DNA of 64,000 bases from Paraburkholderia ferrariae NBRC 106233 (GTDB lineage Bacteria > Pseudomonadota > Gammaproteobacteria > Burkholderiales > Burkholderiaceae): the NCBI RefSeq assembly GCF_000685035.1, contig NZ_BAYB01000002.1:496001-560000 (forward strand). The letters run 5' to 3'. Under the pieces are notes generated by a model. That model did not search any database. It saw only the letters and a program-made list of their open reading frames with translations, and was not told where the DNA came from. Shown here in pieces: positions 18,218-27,896 of this stretch. The stretch's first letter is position 1, and every line of letters begins with the position of its first letter. The translations under genes and the position numbers were made by a program.

Positions 18218-19156
18218 TTAATCGCGGTATTTCGCGGCCACCTCGCGCAGTACGTCGATCAGCAGCGAAGTAGACGCGGTCGGCGGACGTGCGAGGCGCG
18301 TGACGATGCCGTACGGTCCGAGTTTCCGCGGCAACGGCACGGGGAGAATAGACAGCAGCCCCATGCGCGCATGAAAATCCGCGACGGCCATCGGCACCAC
18401 GGCGATCAGGTCGCTGCCGGGCAACAGCGAAGTGGTCATCAGAATAGCCGCCGTTTCGATGGTGCTTTGCGGCGGCGTCACGCCCGCGTCTTCGAACGAA
18501 CGGTCGATCAGCGCGCGCATCGGGCTGGGGCGCGGCTGCAATATCCACGGAAAGGTGGCGAGCTCGCCGAAACTGGGCGCGGCTTGATCGACCAGCGGAT
18601 GATCGCAGCCCACCACGATGGCGAGCCGCTCGTCGCCCAGCTGCTCGAATTCCAGATGCGAGGCGTCCCAGCCTTCGGGCACGCGTCCGAGCACGAGGTC
18701 GAGTTGGTCGCGATCCAGCAGCGGCACCAGCACGTCGCTCGTATCCACCTGCACGGCGATGTTCAGGCGCGGGTGATCGCGCTTCAAACGCCGGATCACT
18801 TCGGCCATCAGCACCGGCGTGGGCGCCATCACCGCACCCACGCGCACCTTGCCCATCTTGCCCGTTTCGAGCGATGCGAGTTCGTCGCGCAGATTCGCCA
18901 TGTCCGAGAACACGAGCGTGGCGTAGCGCGTGGCCGCCGTGCCGAAGCGCGTGGGCCGCAGTCCGCGCAAATGCCGCTCGAACAGCGTGACGCCGAGCAG
19001 CGCCTCCATGTCCTGCAGCATTTTCGTGACGGCCGGCTGCGTGAGCGAGAGCGCTTCGGCCGCCTGACGCAGCGAGCCGCGCTCCTCGATCGCTAGCAGG
19101 AGCCGCAGGTGCTGCATTTTCAGGCGGCTCTGGAGACTGGTGAACGGCGGAATCAT
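18218..19156 (-). CDS. LysR-family regulator (GbpR-like)
   Basis: Transcriptional regulator of 312 residues. The LysR helix-turn-helix spans about residues 15-75 (LRLLLAIEERGSLRQAAEAL, then TQPAVTKMLQDMEALLGVTLFER), and a type 2 periplasmic-binding ligand domain follows. The spelling is close to GbpR, the galactose-binding-protein regulator. It is divergent from an MFS carrier across 253 bp. That gap holds an AT-rich patch, ATAAATATTAT at 19251-19261, a plausible LysR contact. It probably controls the carrier and the mandelate-racemase-type enzyme. Confidence 0.92.
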   Translation of the reverse strand: MIPPFTSLQSRLKMQHLRLLLAIEERGSLRQAAEALSLTQPAVTKMLQDMEALLGVTLFERHLRGLRPTRFGTAATRYATLVFSDMANLRDELASLETGKMGKVRVGAVMAPTPVLMAEVIRRLKRDHPRLNIAVQVDTSDVLVPLLDRDQLDLVLGRVPEGWDASHLEFEQLGDERLAIVVGCDHPLVDQAAPSFGELATFPWILQPRPSPMRALIDRSFEDAGVTPPQSTIETAAILMTTSLLPGSDLIAVVPMAVADFHARMGLLSILPVPLPRKLGPYGIVTRLARPPTASTSLLIDVLREVAAKYRD

Positions 19157-19409
19157 GAATCAAGCGCGGAGACACAAACGACGCCGCGAATCGCGGACGA
19201 ATAACGCGACCGGGGTGCTTGCGGCGGATGGAAACAGCAAGGGGGTATGAATAAATATTATCAAGACATAGAAAAACGTCAATGGATTTTATCGGGGGCC
19301 GCTCATATATTTTTCCGCAGCGGGCCGCACGCTCGCTTTCCGCACAACATGGACGTCGCCAACGGGCCGCTTTTTACTCGTGCCGCGACGCGATACGGAG
19401 ACTTGCCAC

Positions 19410-20729
19410 ATGCCATCCCGCCTGGGCGCCACCGCCGCGTGCGACGCCGCCATCCGCAAGTGCCTGCTGCGCTTGCTGCCGTTTCTCGTGCTGATGTACG
19501 TGATCGCCTTTATCGACCGCGCCAACGTGGGCTTCGCCAAAGCCACCTTGCAGGCCGATACCGGCTTGTCGAACGCCGCGTTCGCGTTCGGCGCGGGCAT
19601 CTTCTTTATCAGCTACGCCGTGTTCGAAGTGCCGAGCAATCTCGCGATGCACCGCTTCGGCGCGAGATTGTGGATGTCGCGCATCATGGTGACGTGGGGC
19701 CTCGTTTCGGCGGCGATGGCGTTCGCGCACGACGCCACCACGTTCTACACGCTGCGCGTGCTGCTGGGCGCGGCCGAAGCGGGTTTCTTTCCCGGCGTGA
19801 TCCTCTATCTCACGTACTGGTTCCCGAAGCGCGTACGCTCGCAGGCGATGGGCGTGTTCTATTTCGGCCTGCCGCTCGCGCTCGTGCTGGGCGGTCCGCT
19901 CTCGGGTTATCTGCTGCAAATGCAGGCGCCGTTCGGGTTCAAGCCGTGGCAAATGATGTTCGCGGTCGAAGGTTTGCTGGCGTCGATCATCGGCGTGGTG
20001 ACGTTCTTTTACCTGAGCGACGGCCCGCAAAAAGCCGCGTGGCTCGCCGACGACGAACGCCGCGCGCTCGTCGATGCGCTCGCCCAGGAAGACGCCGCGA
20101 GACTCGGCCATAGTCCCGCGACCTTGCGCGACCTGTTGCGCAGCCCGCGCCTCGCCGCGTTCTGCCTTGTCTACTTCACCGTGCAGATGAGCGTGTACGG
20201 CGTGGTGTTCTATCTGCCCACGCGCATCGCCGAACTCACCGGCGGCAAGGTCGATCTGACCGTGGGCCTTATCACCGCGATTCCGTGGCTCTGCGCGCTC
20301 GCTGTGACATGGTGGATCACGCGTCTCGCCGACCGCACCGGCGCGCATCGCGGGCTGGCGGCGCTGATGCTGGTGTGCGCGGGCGGAGGCATCGCGGCTT
20401 CGGCGCTGAGCGCGAGCCTCGTGCCGGCGATCGTCGCGTTCTGCTTCGCGGCGAGCGGCTTCGTGGCCGTGCAGCCGCTCTACTGGACCTTGCCGACCAA
20501 TTACCTCGGCGGCGCGGCGGCGGCGGGCGGTATCGCGATCATCAATTCGCTGGGCAACGTGGGCGGTTTCGTCGCGCCCAACCTCAAGACCTGGGCCGAG
20601 CAGGCGTTCGCCGACCCGCGCGCCGGCATGTTGAGCCTCGCCTGCGCGGCCTTGCTCGGCGCCGTCATGCTCGCGCTGATGCGCCGTTCCACGCACGCGC
20701 AGCCGCAAACCCGCCCGGCCGCGCTGTAA
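19410..20729 (+). CDS. MFS transporter, tartrate/phthalate-type ACS carrier
   Basis: Inner-membrane carrier of 439 residues with twelve helices. The ACS motif [19 protein letters not shown], the helix 4 motif [22 protein letters not shown] and [19 protein letters not shown] near the end match TtuB-like tartrate and related organic-acid carriers. ATG 19410 has GGAG 9 bp upstream. It sits 38 bp before the acid-sugar dehydratase-like gene, so it is probably the importer for that enzyme's substrate. Confidence 0.9.
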   Translation: MPSRLGATAACDAAIRKCLLRLLPFLVLMYVIAFIDRANVGFAKATLQADTGLSNAAFAFGAGIFFISYAVFEVPSNLAMHRFGARLWMSRIMVTWGLVSAAMAFAHDATTFYTLRVLLGAAEAGFFPGVILYLTYWFPKRVRSQAMGVFYFGLPLALVLGGPLSGYLLQMQAPFGFKPWQMMFAVEGLLASIIGVVTFFYLSDGPQKAAWLADDERRALVDALAQEDAARLGHSPATLRDLLRSPRLAAFCLVYFTVQMSVYGVVFYLPTRIAELTGGKVDLTVGLITAIPWLCALAVTWWITRLADRTGAHRGLAALMLVCAGGGIAASALSASLVPAIVAFCFAASGFVAVQPLYWTLPTNYLGGAAAAGGIAIINSLGNVGGFVAPNLKTWAEQAFADPRAGMLSLACAALLGAVMLALMRRSTHAQPQTRPAAL

Positions 20730-20767
20730 CTCACTCTTTCTCAACCCAAGCACTCCCGAGAACGCTT

Positions 20768-21940
20768 ATGAAGATCCAGTCCGTCCGTGCCCGCGTCTTC
20801 CAGTGGAAGGGCAAGACCGTGCCGCCGCAAGGCAACTTCTGCTCGAACGCCATGGACCTGCTGTATGCGCCGCAGGAAACCATGAGCACGTTCCGCTTCC
20901 ATTCGTGGACCGTGGTGGAAGTCGAGACCGACGACGGCATCGTCGGCCTCGGCAACGTGGCGCTCGCGCCCGCCATCGCCAAGGCGATCATCGATCAATA
21001 CCTCGCGCCGCTCGTTGTCGGCCAGGATCCATGGGACTACGAATATTTGTGGCAGCGCATGTATCGCAGCACGCACGCGTGGGGCCGCAAAGGCATCGGC
21101 ATGGCTGCGATTTCGGCGGTCGATATCGCCATCTGGGACATTCTCGGCAAGGCGGCGGGCAAGCCCGTCTTCAAGCTGCTGGGCGGGCGCACCAAGGAAA
21201 AGATTCCCTGCTACTACAGCAAGCTCTATCGCACGGACCTGAAAGCGATGCAAAACGAGGCGCAGAAGTTCCTCGATCTCGGCTTCACGGCGTTCAAGAT
21301 GCGCTTCGGCTACGGCCCCGCGCATCTTCAGCATGGCGTGCGCGAAAACCTCAACGCGGTCGAGGCGATTCGCGAAGTGATCGGCTACGACAACGATCTG
21401 ATGCTCGAATGCTATATGGGCTGGAACGTGGAGTACGCGAAGCGCATGTTGCCCAGGCTCGAAAAATTCGAGCCGCGCTGGCTCGAGGAACCCGTGATCG
21501 CCGACGATATCGACGGCTATGCCGAACTGAACGCGGCGTCGAGCATTGCCATTTCGGGCGGCGAGCACGAATTCTCGCTGTACGGCTTCAAGCAGTTGCT
21601 GGAGCGCCGCGCCGTGAGCGTCGTGCAGTACGACACCAATCGCGTGGGCGGCATCACGGCCGCGCACAAAATCAACGCGCTGTGCGAAGCCTGTTCGGTG
21701 CCGGTCGTGCCGCACGCGGGCCAGATGCACAACTATCACCTGACGATGAGTTCGCTCGCCTCGCCGATGAGCGAATACTTTCCGATGTTCGACGTGGAAG
21801 TGGGCAACGAGCTGTTCTATTACATCTTCGACGGCGAACCCGTGGCCGACAACGGCTTCCTGCAACTGCGCGACGACGTGCCCGGTCTCGGCCTCACGCT
21901 CAAGACCGAATTCCTCGACCAGTTCGAGATCGTCGAATAA
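20768..21940 (+). CDS. Mandelate racemase/enolase-superfamily acid-sugar dehydratase
   Basis: TIM-barrel enzyme of 390 residues that abstracts an alpha-proton of a carboxylate and usually eliminates water. Metal ligands are visible as Glu in LMLECYMGW (about residue 212; Asp is more common here), Glu in RWLEEPV (about 238) and Glu in ISGGEHEF (about 264). The basic residues are in FKMRFGYG (about 175), and the catalytic His is in VPHAGQMHN (about 315). The N-terminal capping domain starts with [17 protein letters not shown] sugar-acid dehydratase is likely; the exact acid is unknown. Paired with the upstream carrier under the LysR regulator. Confidence 0.85.
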   Translation: MKIQSVRARVFQWKGKTVPPQGNFCSNAMDLLYAPQETMSTFRFHSWTVVEVETDDGIVGLGNVALAPAIAKAIIDQYLAPLVVGQDPWDYEYLWQRMYRSTHAWGRKGIGMAAISAVDIAIWDILGKAAGKPVFKLLGGRTKEKIPCYYSKLYRTDLKAMQNEAQKFLDLGFTAFKMRFGYGPAHLQHGVRENLNAVEAIREVIGYDNDLMLECYMGWNVEYAKRMLPRLEKFEPRWLEEPVIADDIDGYAELNAASSIAISGGEHEFSLYGFKQLLERRAVSVVQYDTNRVGGITAAHKINALCEACSVPVVPHAGQMHNYHLTMSSLASPMSEYFPMFDVEVGNELFYYIFDGEPVADNGFLQLRDDVPGLGLTLKTEFLDQFEIVE

Positions 21941-22025
21941 GGAACGCGTATGTCAAGCTGGCGGGATCGCGAGCCCGCCTGCTCGCGAATCGGGCTTCCC
22001 GCGCAGATACGATTCGACGATGCGC

Positions 22026-22712
22026 TCAGACGCCGCCGGCGTATGCAAGCGGCGGCCATGCTCGCTCACGGGCCGCCAGTTGTGCTGCCGAGACGAGATT
22101 GGCGAGGGTGAGCATCAGGCACGGTTCGTCCTTCGTTGCCAGCCATTGATTAAAGATGCCGATAATGCTCGTGTAAATGAAATTCGCGAGGGCGACGATA
22201 AAAGGACGCTCTTCGGGGCCTGTGTCGGAAGCCCCCATCAGGGCATCGACGTAAAGTGACAGGAACACACGATCCTTTTCGCGTGCAAGGGATTCCGTTC
22301 GAGGATCCCGCAGGACGTAAATGGTCATCTCCTGCAGCAGGAGCTGTTCTGCGGGCGCCTTCTTGATCTCCCCCCAAACGAAATAGAGCACGTCCCTGAG
22401 GCGGTCATGCAGGGATTGTGTCCTGGGGATCTGGTTTTCCATAGTCGTTCGGTAGTCCGAAACGAGCTTTTCCAGAACGCGCAGGAGAATTTCCTCCTTG
22501 TCTTGAAAGTGATAGTGCAGGGTCGCGACATTGACGTTCGCGGCGGCGGCGATCTTTCGTGTGGTGGTCTGATGGAGTCCTTCTGCCACCATCACGGAAA
22601 GAGCGGCGCTAATGATCTGTTCGCGGCGGCCATCGCTGTTGGGCCGCTCCTTGATATTCCCGATTGTCATCAAGCCATCCAGGGTACTGCGCGTCGTTAT
22701 GGTATGGGTCAC
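22026..22712 (-). CDS. TetR-family regulator co-transcribed with an amidase
   Basis: Repressor candidate of 228 residues. The TetR helix-turn-helix is at about residues 30-75 (QIISAALSVMVAEGLHQTTT and IAAAANVNVATLHYHFQDKEEIL). Its GTG at 22712 overlaps the amidase stop (GTGA), so it is coupled to the amidase and would be autoregulated with it. An in-frame ATG at 22670 is the alternative start. A 35-bp inverted repeat upstream of the amidase is its likely operator. Confidence 0.88.
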   Translation of the reverse strand: MTHTITTRSTLDGLMTIGNIKERPNSDGRREQIISAALSVMVAEGLHQTTTRKIAAAANVNVATLHYHFQDKEEILLRVLEKLVSDYRTTMENQIPRTQSLHDRLRDVLYFVWGEIKKAPAEQLLLQEMTIYVLRDPRTESLAREKDRVFLSLYVDALMGASDTGPEERPFIVALANFIYTSIIGIFNQWLATKDEPCLMLTLANLVSAAQLAARERAWPPLAYAGGV

Positions 22713-24130
22713 GCTTCGTCCTCGAACGGGTCAACCGGCAGGGTGGGTCCGATGCGCTGTTCCATGATAGCAGCAGCGCTCAGACATCGTTCCTCCTGAA
22801 AGCGTCCTGCAATCAGTTGTACGCCCGCAGGTGCGCCCGCTGCAAATCCGGCAGGCACGGACAGGCCCGGGAGTGCCAGGCCTGCCACCGAGGTCAGGGG
22901 GCGGTAGGCCTGCATGATTTCTTTCGTTACGTCGGGGCCGATGAGGTCGTGATTGAGCGGAAAGGCCGGCTGGAACGTCGTCGGGATCATCACGAGCGGA
23001 TAACGTTCGAGAAACATCGCCCATTCGCGCAGGATGCCGAGCCGCTTCTCCCAGGCCTGATGCAGCTCTGCATGGCTCATCGCGGGGAGGCTCGCGGCCG
23101 TATTGAGCGTTGCGCGGCCATAGTCTTGCCCGCCCAGGCTGAGCAGGAACTCCCGGACTGGCCCCGAGCTCTCTGCGTACAGCATCGTCATCCACAGGTC
23201 GGCCATCTCTGCGAACCGCGGCGGAGCGAGTTCCTCCACGACATAGCCTGCGTCGGCCAGCCAGGCCGCGGCCCGGCTGGCGGTTGCCGCGACCTCCGGG
23301 TGGGTCCATCCTTCTGTTTCGCCGGTGAAGAGTGCGACCCTGCACGGCCGGGACTGGCTCGCATCGTGCGCGGGCGCGGGTACCTGACACGGGTCGCGCG
23401 GATCCGGGTACTCGAGCGCAGACAGGCCCAGTCGCAGATCCCGTACGGAGCGCGCGAGAACGCCCTCGGTTGCGCCGATCTGGATGCACAGGGGGCGTTC
23501 TCCCGGAGCGGAAGGATTGTGGGTCGGCACCCGTCCGACGGTCGGCTTGAGCCCGTAGACGCCGCAGGCGCTGGCCGGAAGACGGATGGAGCCCGCTACG
23601 TCGTTGCCGTGCGCAAGGGCGCCGATGCCCGCGGCCAGCGCGGCCGCTGCGCCCCCGCTGGAGCCGCCGGGAGACAACGTGCGGTTCCACGGGTTGCGCG
23701 TCAGTCCATGAAGGTCGTTGTCCGTAAACCAGCGGTAACAGAACGCGGGCACGTTGGTCAGGCCAATGACGATTGCCCCGGCCCGACGAAGGTTCGCCGC
23801 GGGTGCGCTGTCGGCGACTGCCCGCGCGTCTTTCATGGCGACAAGTCCGTTCGTCGGGGCCCTTCCGGCGACGTCGACGTTGATCTTGCAGGTAACCGGG
23901 ACGCCGTGCAGCGGCCCGACTGCGTCGCCGGCCGCCAGTTGCGCGTCCGCGCGGTCCGCCGCCGCCAGGGCGTCGGCCTCCATGACGTCGACGACCGCGT
24001 TAATAGCGGGATTGACCTGATGGAGACGGTTCAGGGCCGCCTCGACTGCCTCCCTGCACGAAATCTTCCCCGCCCTGATTGCGGTAGCCGTCGCTTGTGC
24101 ATCCCATTGCCAGAGATCGCCCTTGAGCAT
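22709..24130 (-). CDS. Amidase-signature-family amidase
   Basis: Cytoplasmic amidase of 473 residues hydrolysing an amide to acid plus ammonia or amine. The Ser-cisSer-Lys triad is complete: Lys82 (VTCKINV), Ser157 in SPGGSSGG and nucleophile Ser181 in GSIRLPAS, with the 24-residue spacing between the two serines known from fatty acid amide hydrolase. No glutamyl-tRNA amidotransferase features are seen. It is divergent from a porin and next to an ABC importer and CoA-dependent aromatic-type enzymes. A role in freeing an aryl acid from its amide is inferred. Confidence 0.92.
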   Translation of the reverse strand: MLKGDLWQWDAQATATAIRAGKISCREAVEAALNRLHQVNPAINAVVDVMEADALAAADRADAQLAAGDAVGPLHGVPVTCKINVDVAGRAPTNGLVAMKDARAVADSAPAANLRRAGAIVIGLTNVPAFCYRWFTDNDLHGLTRNPWNRTLSPGGSSGGAAAALAAGIGALAHGNDVAGSIRLPASACGVYGLKPTVGRVPTHNPSAPGERPLCIQIGATEGVLARSVRDLRLGLSALEYPDPRDPCQVPAPAHDASQSRPCRVALFTGETEGWTHPEVAATASRAAAWLADAGYVVEELAPPRFAEMADLWMTMLYAESSGPVREFLLSLGGQDYGRATLNTAASLPAMSHAELHQAWEKRLGILREWAMFLERYPLVMIPTTFQPAFPLNHDLIGPDVTKEIMQAYRPLTSVAGLALPGLSVPAGFAAGAPAGVQLIAGRFQEERCLSAAAIMEQRIGPTLPVDPFEDEA

Positions 24131-24193
24131 GGTTGTGAGTCCCCTTGTTAGTCGTTGAGCCTGAAATCGTCCCAGTCACGTGTCGGGCATTAT

Positions 24194-24250
24194 TTGTCAA
24201 TCGAGGGATTTAATCAAGTGATTGACAAGGGGGAGCGGGGCGACTATCTT
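24194..24250. promoter_or_regulatory. Inverted-repeat operator and porin promoter
   Basis: TTGTCAATC at 24194-24202 and GATTGACAA at 24220-24228 are perfect reverse complements around 17 bp, and the spacer itself contains GATTTAATC. The right arm contains TTGACA (24222-24227), which with TATCTT at 24245-24250 (17 bp apart) forms a sigma-70 promoter towards the porin. A protein bound to the repeat would block it. The rest of 24131-24462 holds nothing else recognisable. Confidence 0.6.
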
Positions 24251-24462
24251 GCCTGTCAGCGTTGACGGGAAAGTACGGCAGTGCGGGCGGTTTCCGGGTT
24301 GGTGCTGGTTTACCCCGAAATCTGCATCTTGCAAATTCGTAAGCATTCCGAAGTAATTAGGGTTTGCACGGAATGCGAAGCCGTGGTGGCAGAGGACGTT
24401 TTTCCCGTCGGCGCGTCGCAAAAAAGTGGATCTTTACATCCCAAAAAACCAGGAGACAAACC

Positions 24463-25551
24463 ATGTGTACCAGGAAGCGGCTTGGCCGGGCATCGATCGT
24501 TTTTGCGGGGTTATTGGCCCTCGCATCGGGCGCGCATGCGCAGAGCAGCGTGACGCTATACGGGCTGGTGGACGGCGGGTTGCTGTTTCTCAGCAAGACC
24601 CAGAATGCTTCGGGAGGCAACGGCGGACGGTTCATCGGCTTCACCGACAGCGGCCAGGTTCCGTCGCAGTTCGGACTGACGGGCACCGAAGAACTGGGTG
24701 GGGGACTTGCCGCCGAATTCCGGCTGGAAAGCGGCATCGATATCGGCAATGGCGGTTACAACGATTCGAATGGCAACTTTTTCGGGCGCGAGGCCTATCT
24801 CGGTCTGAAAGGCGCGTTTGGTGAAGTCAAGGCCGGTCTTCAGTTCTCCCCATTTTTCAATACGCTGTTCGCGCTCGATCCCCGCGGCCTCTCCCAGTTC
24901 GGCAGCAGCCTCGGCATCTATGTCAACAATGTCGCCGCAACGGGTATTTTCAATGCCAACGCCCTGTCGTATGAAAGCCCGCTGATCGAGGGCTTTCAGG
25001 GGAGCGTGATGTTCGCGCCCGGTGGCGTGGCGGGCAATTTCCCGTCGGGGCGCCAGTATTCCGCGAGCCTTTCCTGGCAGTGGAATGGATTCACGGTGAG
25101 CGGTGCCCTGTACGACGGCAACCCCGGCGGCTCGGTCGTCACAACGACGCCGACGAATCTCGGCTTCGATGGGCGCATGATCGGCGTCTCCTGGAAATAC
25201 GACAAGCTGACCGCCAAAGCGTCGTTCACGAACTACAAGATTGCCGGCAGCGGGATGAACAACAACGTCTACGGTGGCGGACTCGATTATTTCGTGATGC
25301 CTGATGTCGATCTCAATGGCGGTGTCTGGTACGTGAACAATCGCAATGACAGTACGGATCATTCCGTGCTGGGTGCGCTCGGTGCATCGTATTTCCTGTC
25401 CCATAGAACGACGCTCTACGCCCAGGTGGGCGTGGTCGACAATCACGGCGCAGAAAACCTTGGGCTGTCGGTCGGCGACGTGCCGACGTCGCTGCTGGCT
25501 CCGCCAGGCAAGACCGTCGGCGCGGAAATCGGCATGCGGCACGCGTTCTGA
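24463..25551 (+). CDS. Gram-negative general porin
   Basis: Outer-membrane trimeric beta-barrel porin of 362 residues. A signal peptide of about 26 residues ends ASGAHA before QSSVTLYGLVDGG, the standard start of burkholderial porins. Beta-barrel phrases such as FGREAYLGLKGAFGEVKAGLQ follow, and the chain ends with Phe (MRHAF), as needed for outer-membrane insertion. AGGAGA lies 6 bp before ATG. It is divergent from the amidase and followed by the ABC importer, so it probably admits that system's substrate. Confidence 0.93.
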   Translation: MCTRKRLGRASIVFAGLLALASGAHAQSSVTLYGLVDGGLLFLSKTQNASGGNGGRFIGFTDSGQVPSQFGLTGTEELGGGLAAEFRLESGIDIGNGGYNDSNGNFFGREAYLGLKGAFGEVKAGLQFSPFFNTLFALDPRGLSQFGSSLGIYVNNVAATGIFNANALSYESPLIEGFQGSVMFAPGGVAGNFPSGRQYSASLSWQWNGFTVSGALYDGNPGGSVVTTTPTNLGFDGRMIGVSWKYDKLTAKASFTNYKIAGSGMNNNVYGGGLDYFVMPDVDLNGGVWYVNNRNDSTDHSVLGALGASYFLSHRTTLYAQVGVVDNHGAENLGLSVGDVPTSLLAPPGKTVGAEIGMRHAF

Positions 25552-25759
25552 ACCGGGTTTTTACCGGATCACGTACACGGAAGCGTGACTGAACCGGGAC
25601 AGCCTTGCACCATTCCATATTGAAAGGACTGCTACGTAATGAGCGGTGCGGCGAGGTATCCGGACTTCTTTCCGTTCGCCACCGGAACGGGATTTTCCCG
25701 CAGCCGGGCGGTCCATTGCTTCGCTGCTCATCAATGAAGCACCACCAGAAAGAGATGCC

Positions 25760-27097
25760 ATGAAGAAGATTCCAGAGGTAGGTCGACCGGCGGCAGACAT
25801 GCCGTCGCGAAGAGCGGTACTCAGACGAGGCGCTGCAGCGATCGGCGCAGCCGCACTGACGCTGCGTTACCCGTCGGCGCTGGCCGCAGCGGATACGACG
25901 ATACGCGTTGGCTGGGTGGCGGCGCTTTCGGGCCCGGGGTCGCAGTTCGGTGCGGCTGTGAATTTCGTCAAGGATCAGCTGGACAAGGTTTTCAGAGGGG
26001 GGCTCACGGTCGGCGGGAAGCCGTATTCCGTGGAGGTGATCGTGCGCGACAGCCAGAGTTCGATCAACGTGGCCTCGCGTGTTGCCATCGAGTTGATGAC
26101 ACGCGACCGGGTCGACATGATCGTCGCGACGGATGCGCTGGCGGCGATCGGCGGTGGAGAGATGGCGGTCATGAATCGCGTCCCCATGATCTCGACCCTG
26201 TTCCCCTCGGATGCGCTGGTTGCGTTGCGCGGCGGGGCAAACGCCTATGCCCGCAACAATACGGCCTGGACATTTAATTTCATGTTCGACACGGGCGATA
26301 TCTGCGACACGTATCTTGGCATGTGGAAACCGTTGCGCGCGAAACTGAACGACCAGGTGGGCACCTTCTATGTCGATCAGCCCGCGGCGCGTGGCTTTGC
26401 CGATCCCCAGCATGGCTTTCCTGCTTATCTGGCCAAAGCCGGATACAAAACGGTGGAGGGTGGCCTGTTCAAGGTGGAAACGGATGACTTTTCCAGTCAG
26501 GTGGCCAAATTCCAGGCCGCCCAGGCGCAGACGGTGACCGGGTTCATGTTCCCCAATCATTTCGCGGCTTTCTGGCGCAAGGCTGCACAAAGCGGCTACA
26601 AGCCCCAGGTCGTGACCGTCGCGGGCGCGTTCCTGTTTCCGGGCGGTGTGGACGCCCTGGGGGATCGCGGCGATGGCATGTCGACCGAGATCTGGTGGAC
26701 GCCGAAGCTGCCCTTTGCATCGAGTCTGACCGGACAATCGGCGCAGGCGCTTGCCAGCGCCTGGGAGCAGAGCCAGGGCGCGCAGTGGACGCCGGCGCTC
26801 GGCTACACGCATGCGGCATGGGAGGTTGCCGTACACGCGCTGCGGGCGTCGGGAGACCCCAGGGACCGGGAATCGGTACGCAGCGCCCTGGCGCATACGC
26901 GCATCGACACCGTGGTCGGGCGGGTGGACTTCGCCGGCAGCGGGCAGCCCGGCATCGCGAAGACCGTGCTCGTTGGCGGACAGTGGCGGCGCGCCAGAAC
27001 GGGGAAGTACAGGTACGACCTGGCGGTGACGTACGCCCCCCCGTCGTCTTCGTTCAAGGTCGAAGACGAACTCAAACTGCTGTCCCAGCTTGCGTGA
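25760..27097 (+). CDS. LivK-type ABC substrate-binding protein (Tat signal)
   Basis: Periplasmic binding protein of 445 residues for a branched-chain-amino-acid-type ABC importer. The N-terminus has a twin-arginine signal (SRRAVLRRGAAAIGAAAL) and cleavage near ALAAAD. The mature part begins TIRVGWVAALSGPGSQFGAA, the usual first strand and ligand loop of Peripla_BP_6 proteins. Members of this subgroup bind many ligands besides amino acids, including aromatic acids. First gene of binding protein, two ATPases and two permeases. Confidence 0.9.
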   Translation: MKKIPEVGRPAADMPSRRAVLRRGAAAIGAAALTLRYPSALAAADTTIRVGWVAALSGPGSQFGAAVNFVKDQLDKVFRGGLTVGGKPYSVEVIVRDSQSSINVASRVAIELMTRDRVDMIVATDALAAIGGGEMAVMNRVPMISTLFPSDALVALRGGANAYARNNTAWTFNFMFDTGDICDTYLGMWKPLRAKLNDQVGTFYVDQPAARGFADPQHGFPAYLAKAGYKTVEGGLFKVETDDFSSQVAKFQAAQAQTVTGFMFPNHFAAFWRKAAQSGYKPQVVTVAGAFLFPGGVDALGDRGDGMSTEIWWTPKLPFASSLTGQSAQALASAWEQSQGAQWTPALGYTHAAWEVAVHALRASGDPRDRESVRSALAHTRIDTVVGRVDFAGSGQPGIAKTVLVGGQWRRARTGKYRYDLAVTYAPPSSSFKVEDELKLLSQLA

Positions 27098-27164
27098 AGG
27101 AAAAGTTGCCGCTGACCGGGGCCATGGTCAGCACGTCCATCGGTCACAGACATGGGAGGAAATC

Positions 27165-27896
27165 TTGGGGACAGCGCTAGAGGTGCGCGGCCTTGGCAAA
27201 AAATACGGCGCGATCACGGTGGTCGATGGCGTCGATTTCAGGCTTGCCAGAGGGGAGTGCGTCGGTGTGGTCGGGCCGAACGGGGCGGGGAAAAGCACGC
27301 TGTTCAATCTCCTCGACGGCTCGGTCGTGCCGGATCGGGGCACCGTCATGCTGGGCGGGCGCGACGTCACGTCCACGATGCAATACCAGCGCGCGCGGCT
27401 CGGTCTGGGCCGCGCGTTCCAGATTCCGCGTCCGTTTGTGGGAATCTCGGTTGCGGACAATGTCCTGGCCGGTGTGATGCATGGCGCGAGGCTGCAGGGC
27501 GCCTCCGCGCGCAGGCGTGCAGCTGAAATCCTCGAGATGGTCGGTCTGGCCGACAGGCACGACCGGCTGGCCGGCTCACTGCCCCTGCTCGACCGCAAGC
27601 GGCTCGAACTGGCCAGGGCCGTCAGTGTCGGCTCGGAAGTCCTGCTGCTCGACGAGATTGCGGGCGGCCTGACTGAGCAGGAGGTTTTCGTCGTGGTGGA
27701 GATCGTCAGGGCGCTCAAGCGCGATCGCGGCGTGATCTGGATCGAGCACATCGCCCATGCGCTCATGGCGGTGGCCGACCGGATCATGGTCCTCCATTTC
27801 GGCAAAAAGATTGCCGACGGCGAGCCGGTGAGCGTCATGAATTCAGCACTGGTGCAGGAAATCTATCTTGGGAGTCCAGTAGATGGCGTTACTTGA
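27165..27896 (+). CDS. LivG-type ABC ATPase
   Basis: Cytoplasmic ATPase of 243 residues. Walker A is GPNGAGKST (about residues 39-47) and Walker B is VLLLDEIAGGL. The usual LSGGQ/YGQQ signature is replaced by LPLLDRKRLELARA, and the Walker B Pro by Ile (DEI), a variant seen in some LivG-like proteins. The best start is TTG 27165, with GGGAGGA 4 bp upstream; no in-frame ATG fits. It overlaps the next ATPase gene by 14 bp. Confidence 0.87.
   Translation: MGTALEVRGLGKKYGAITVVDGVDFRLARGECVGVVGPNGAGKSTLFNLLDGSVVPDRGTVMLGGRDVTSTMQYQRARLGLGRAFQIPRPFVGISVADNVLAGVMHGARLQGASARRRAAEILEMVGLADRHDRLAGSLPLLDRKRLELARAVSVGSEVLLLDEIAGGLTEQEVFVVVEIVRALKRDRGVIWIEHIAHALMAVADRIMVLHFGKKIADGEPVSVMNSALVQEIYLGSPVDGVT

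Noticed and set aside
18050..19096. Plus-strand frame of 348 codons opposite the LysR gene.
   Set aside because: The LysR on the minus strand has full family motifs; the plus frame is its shadow, rich in Arg and His without a domain.
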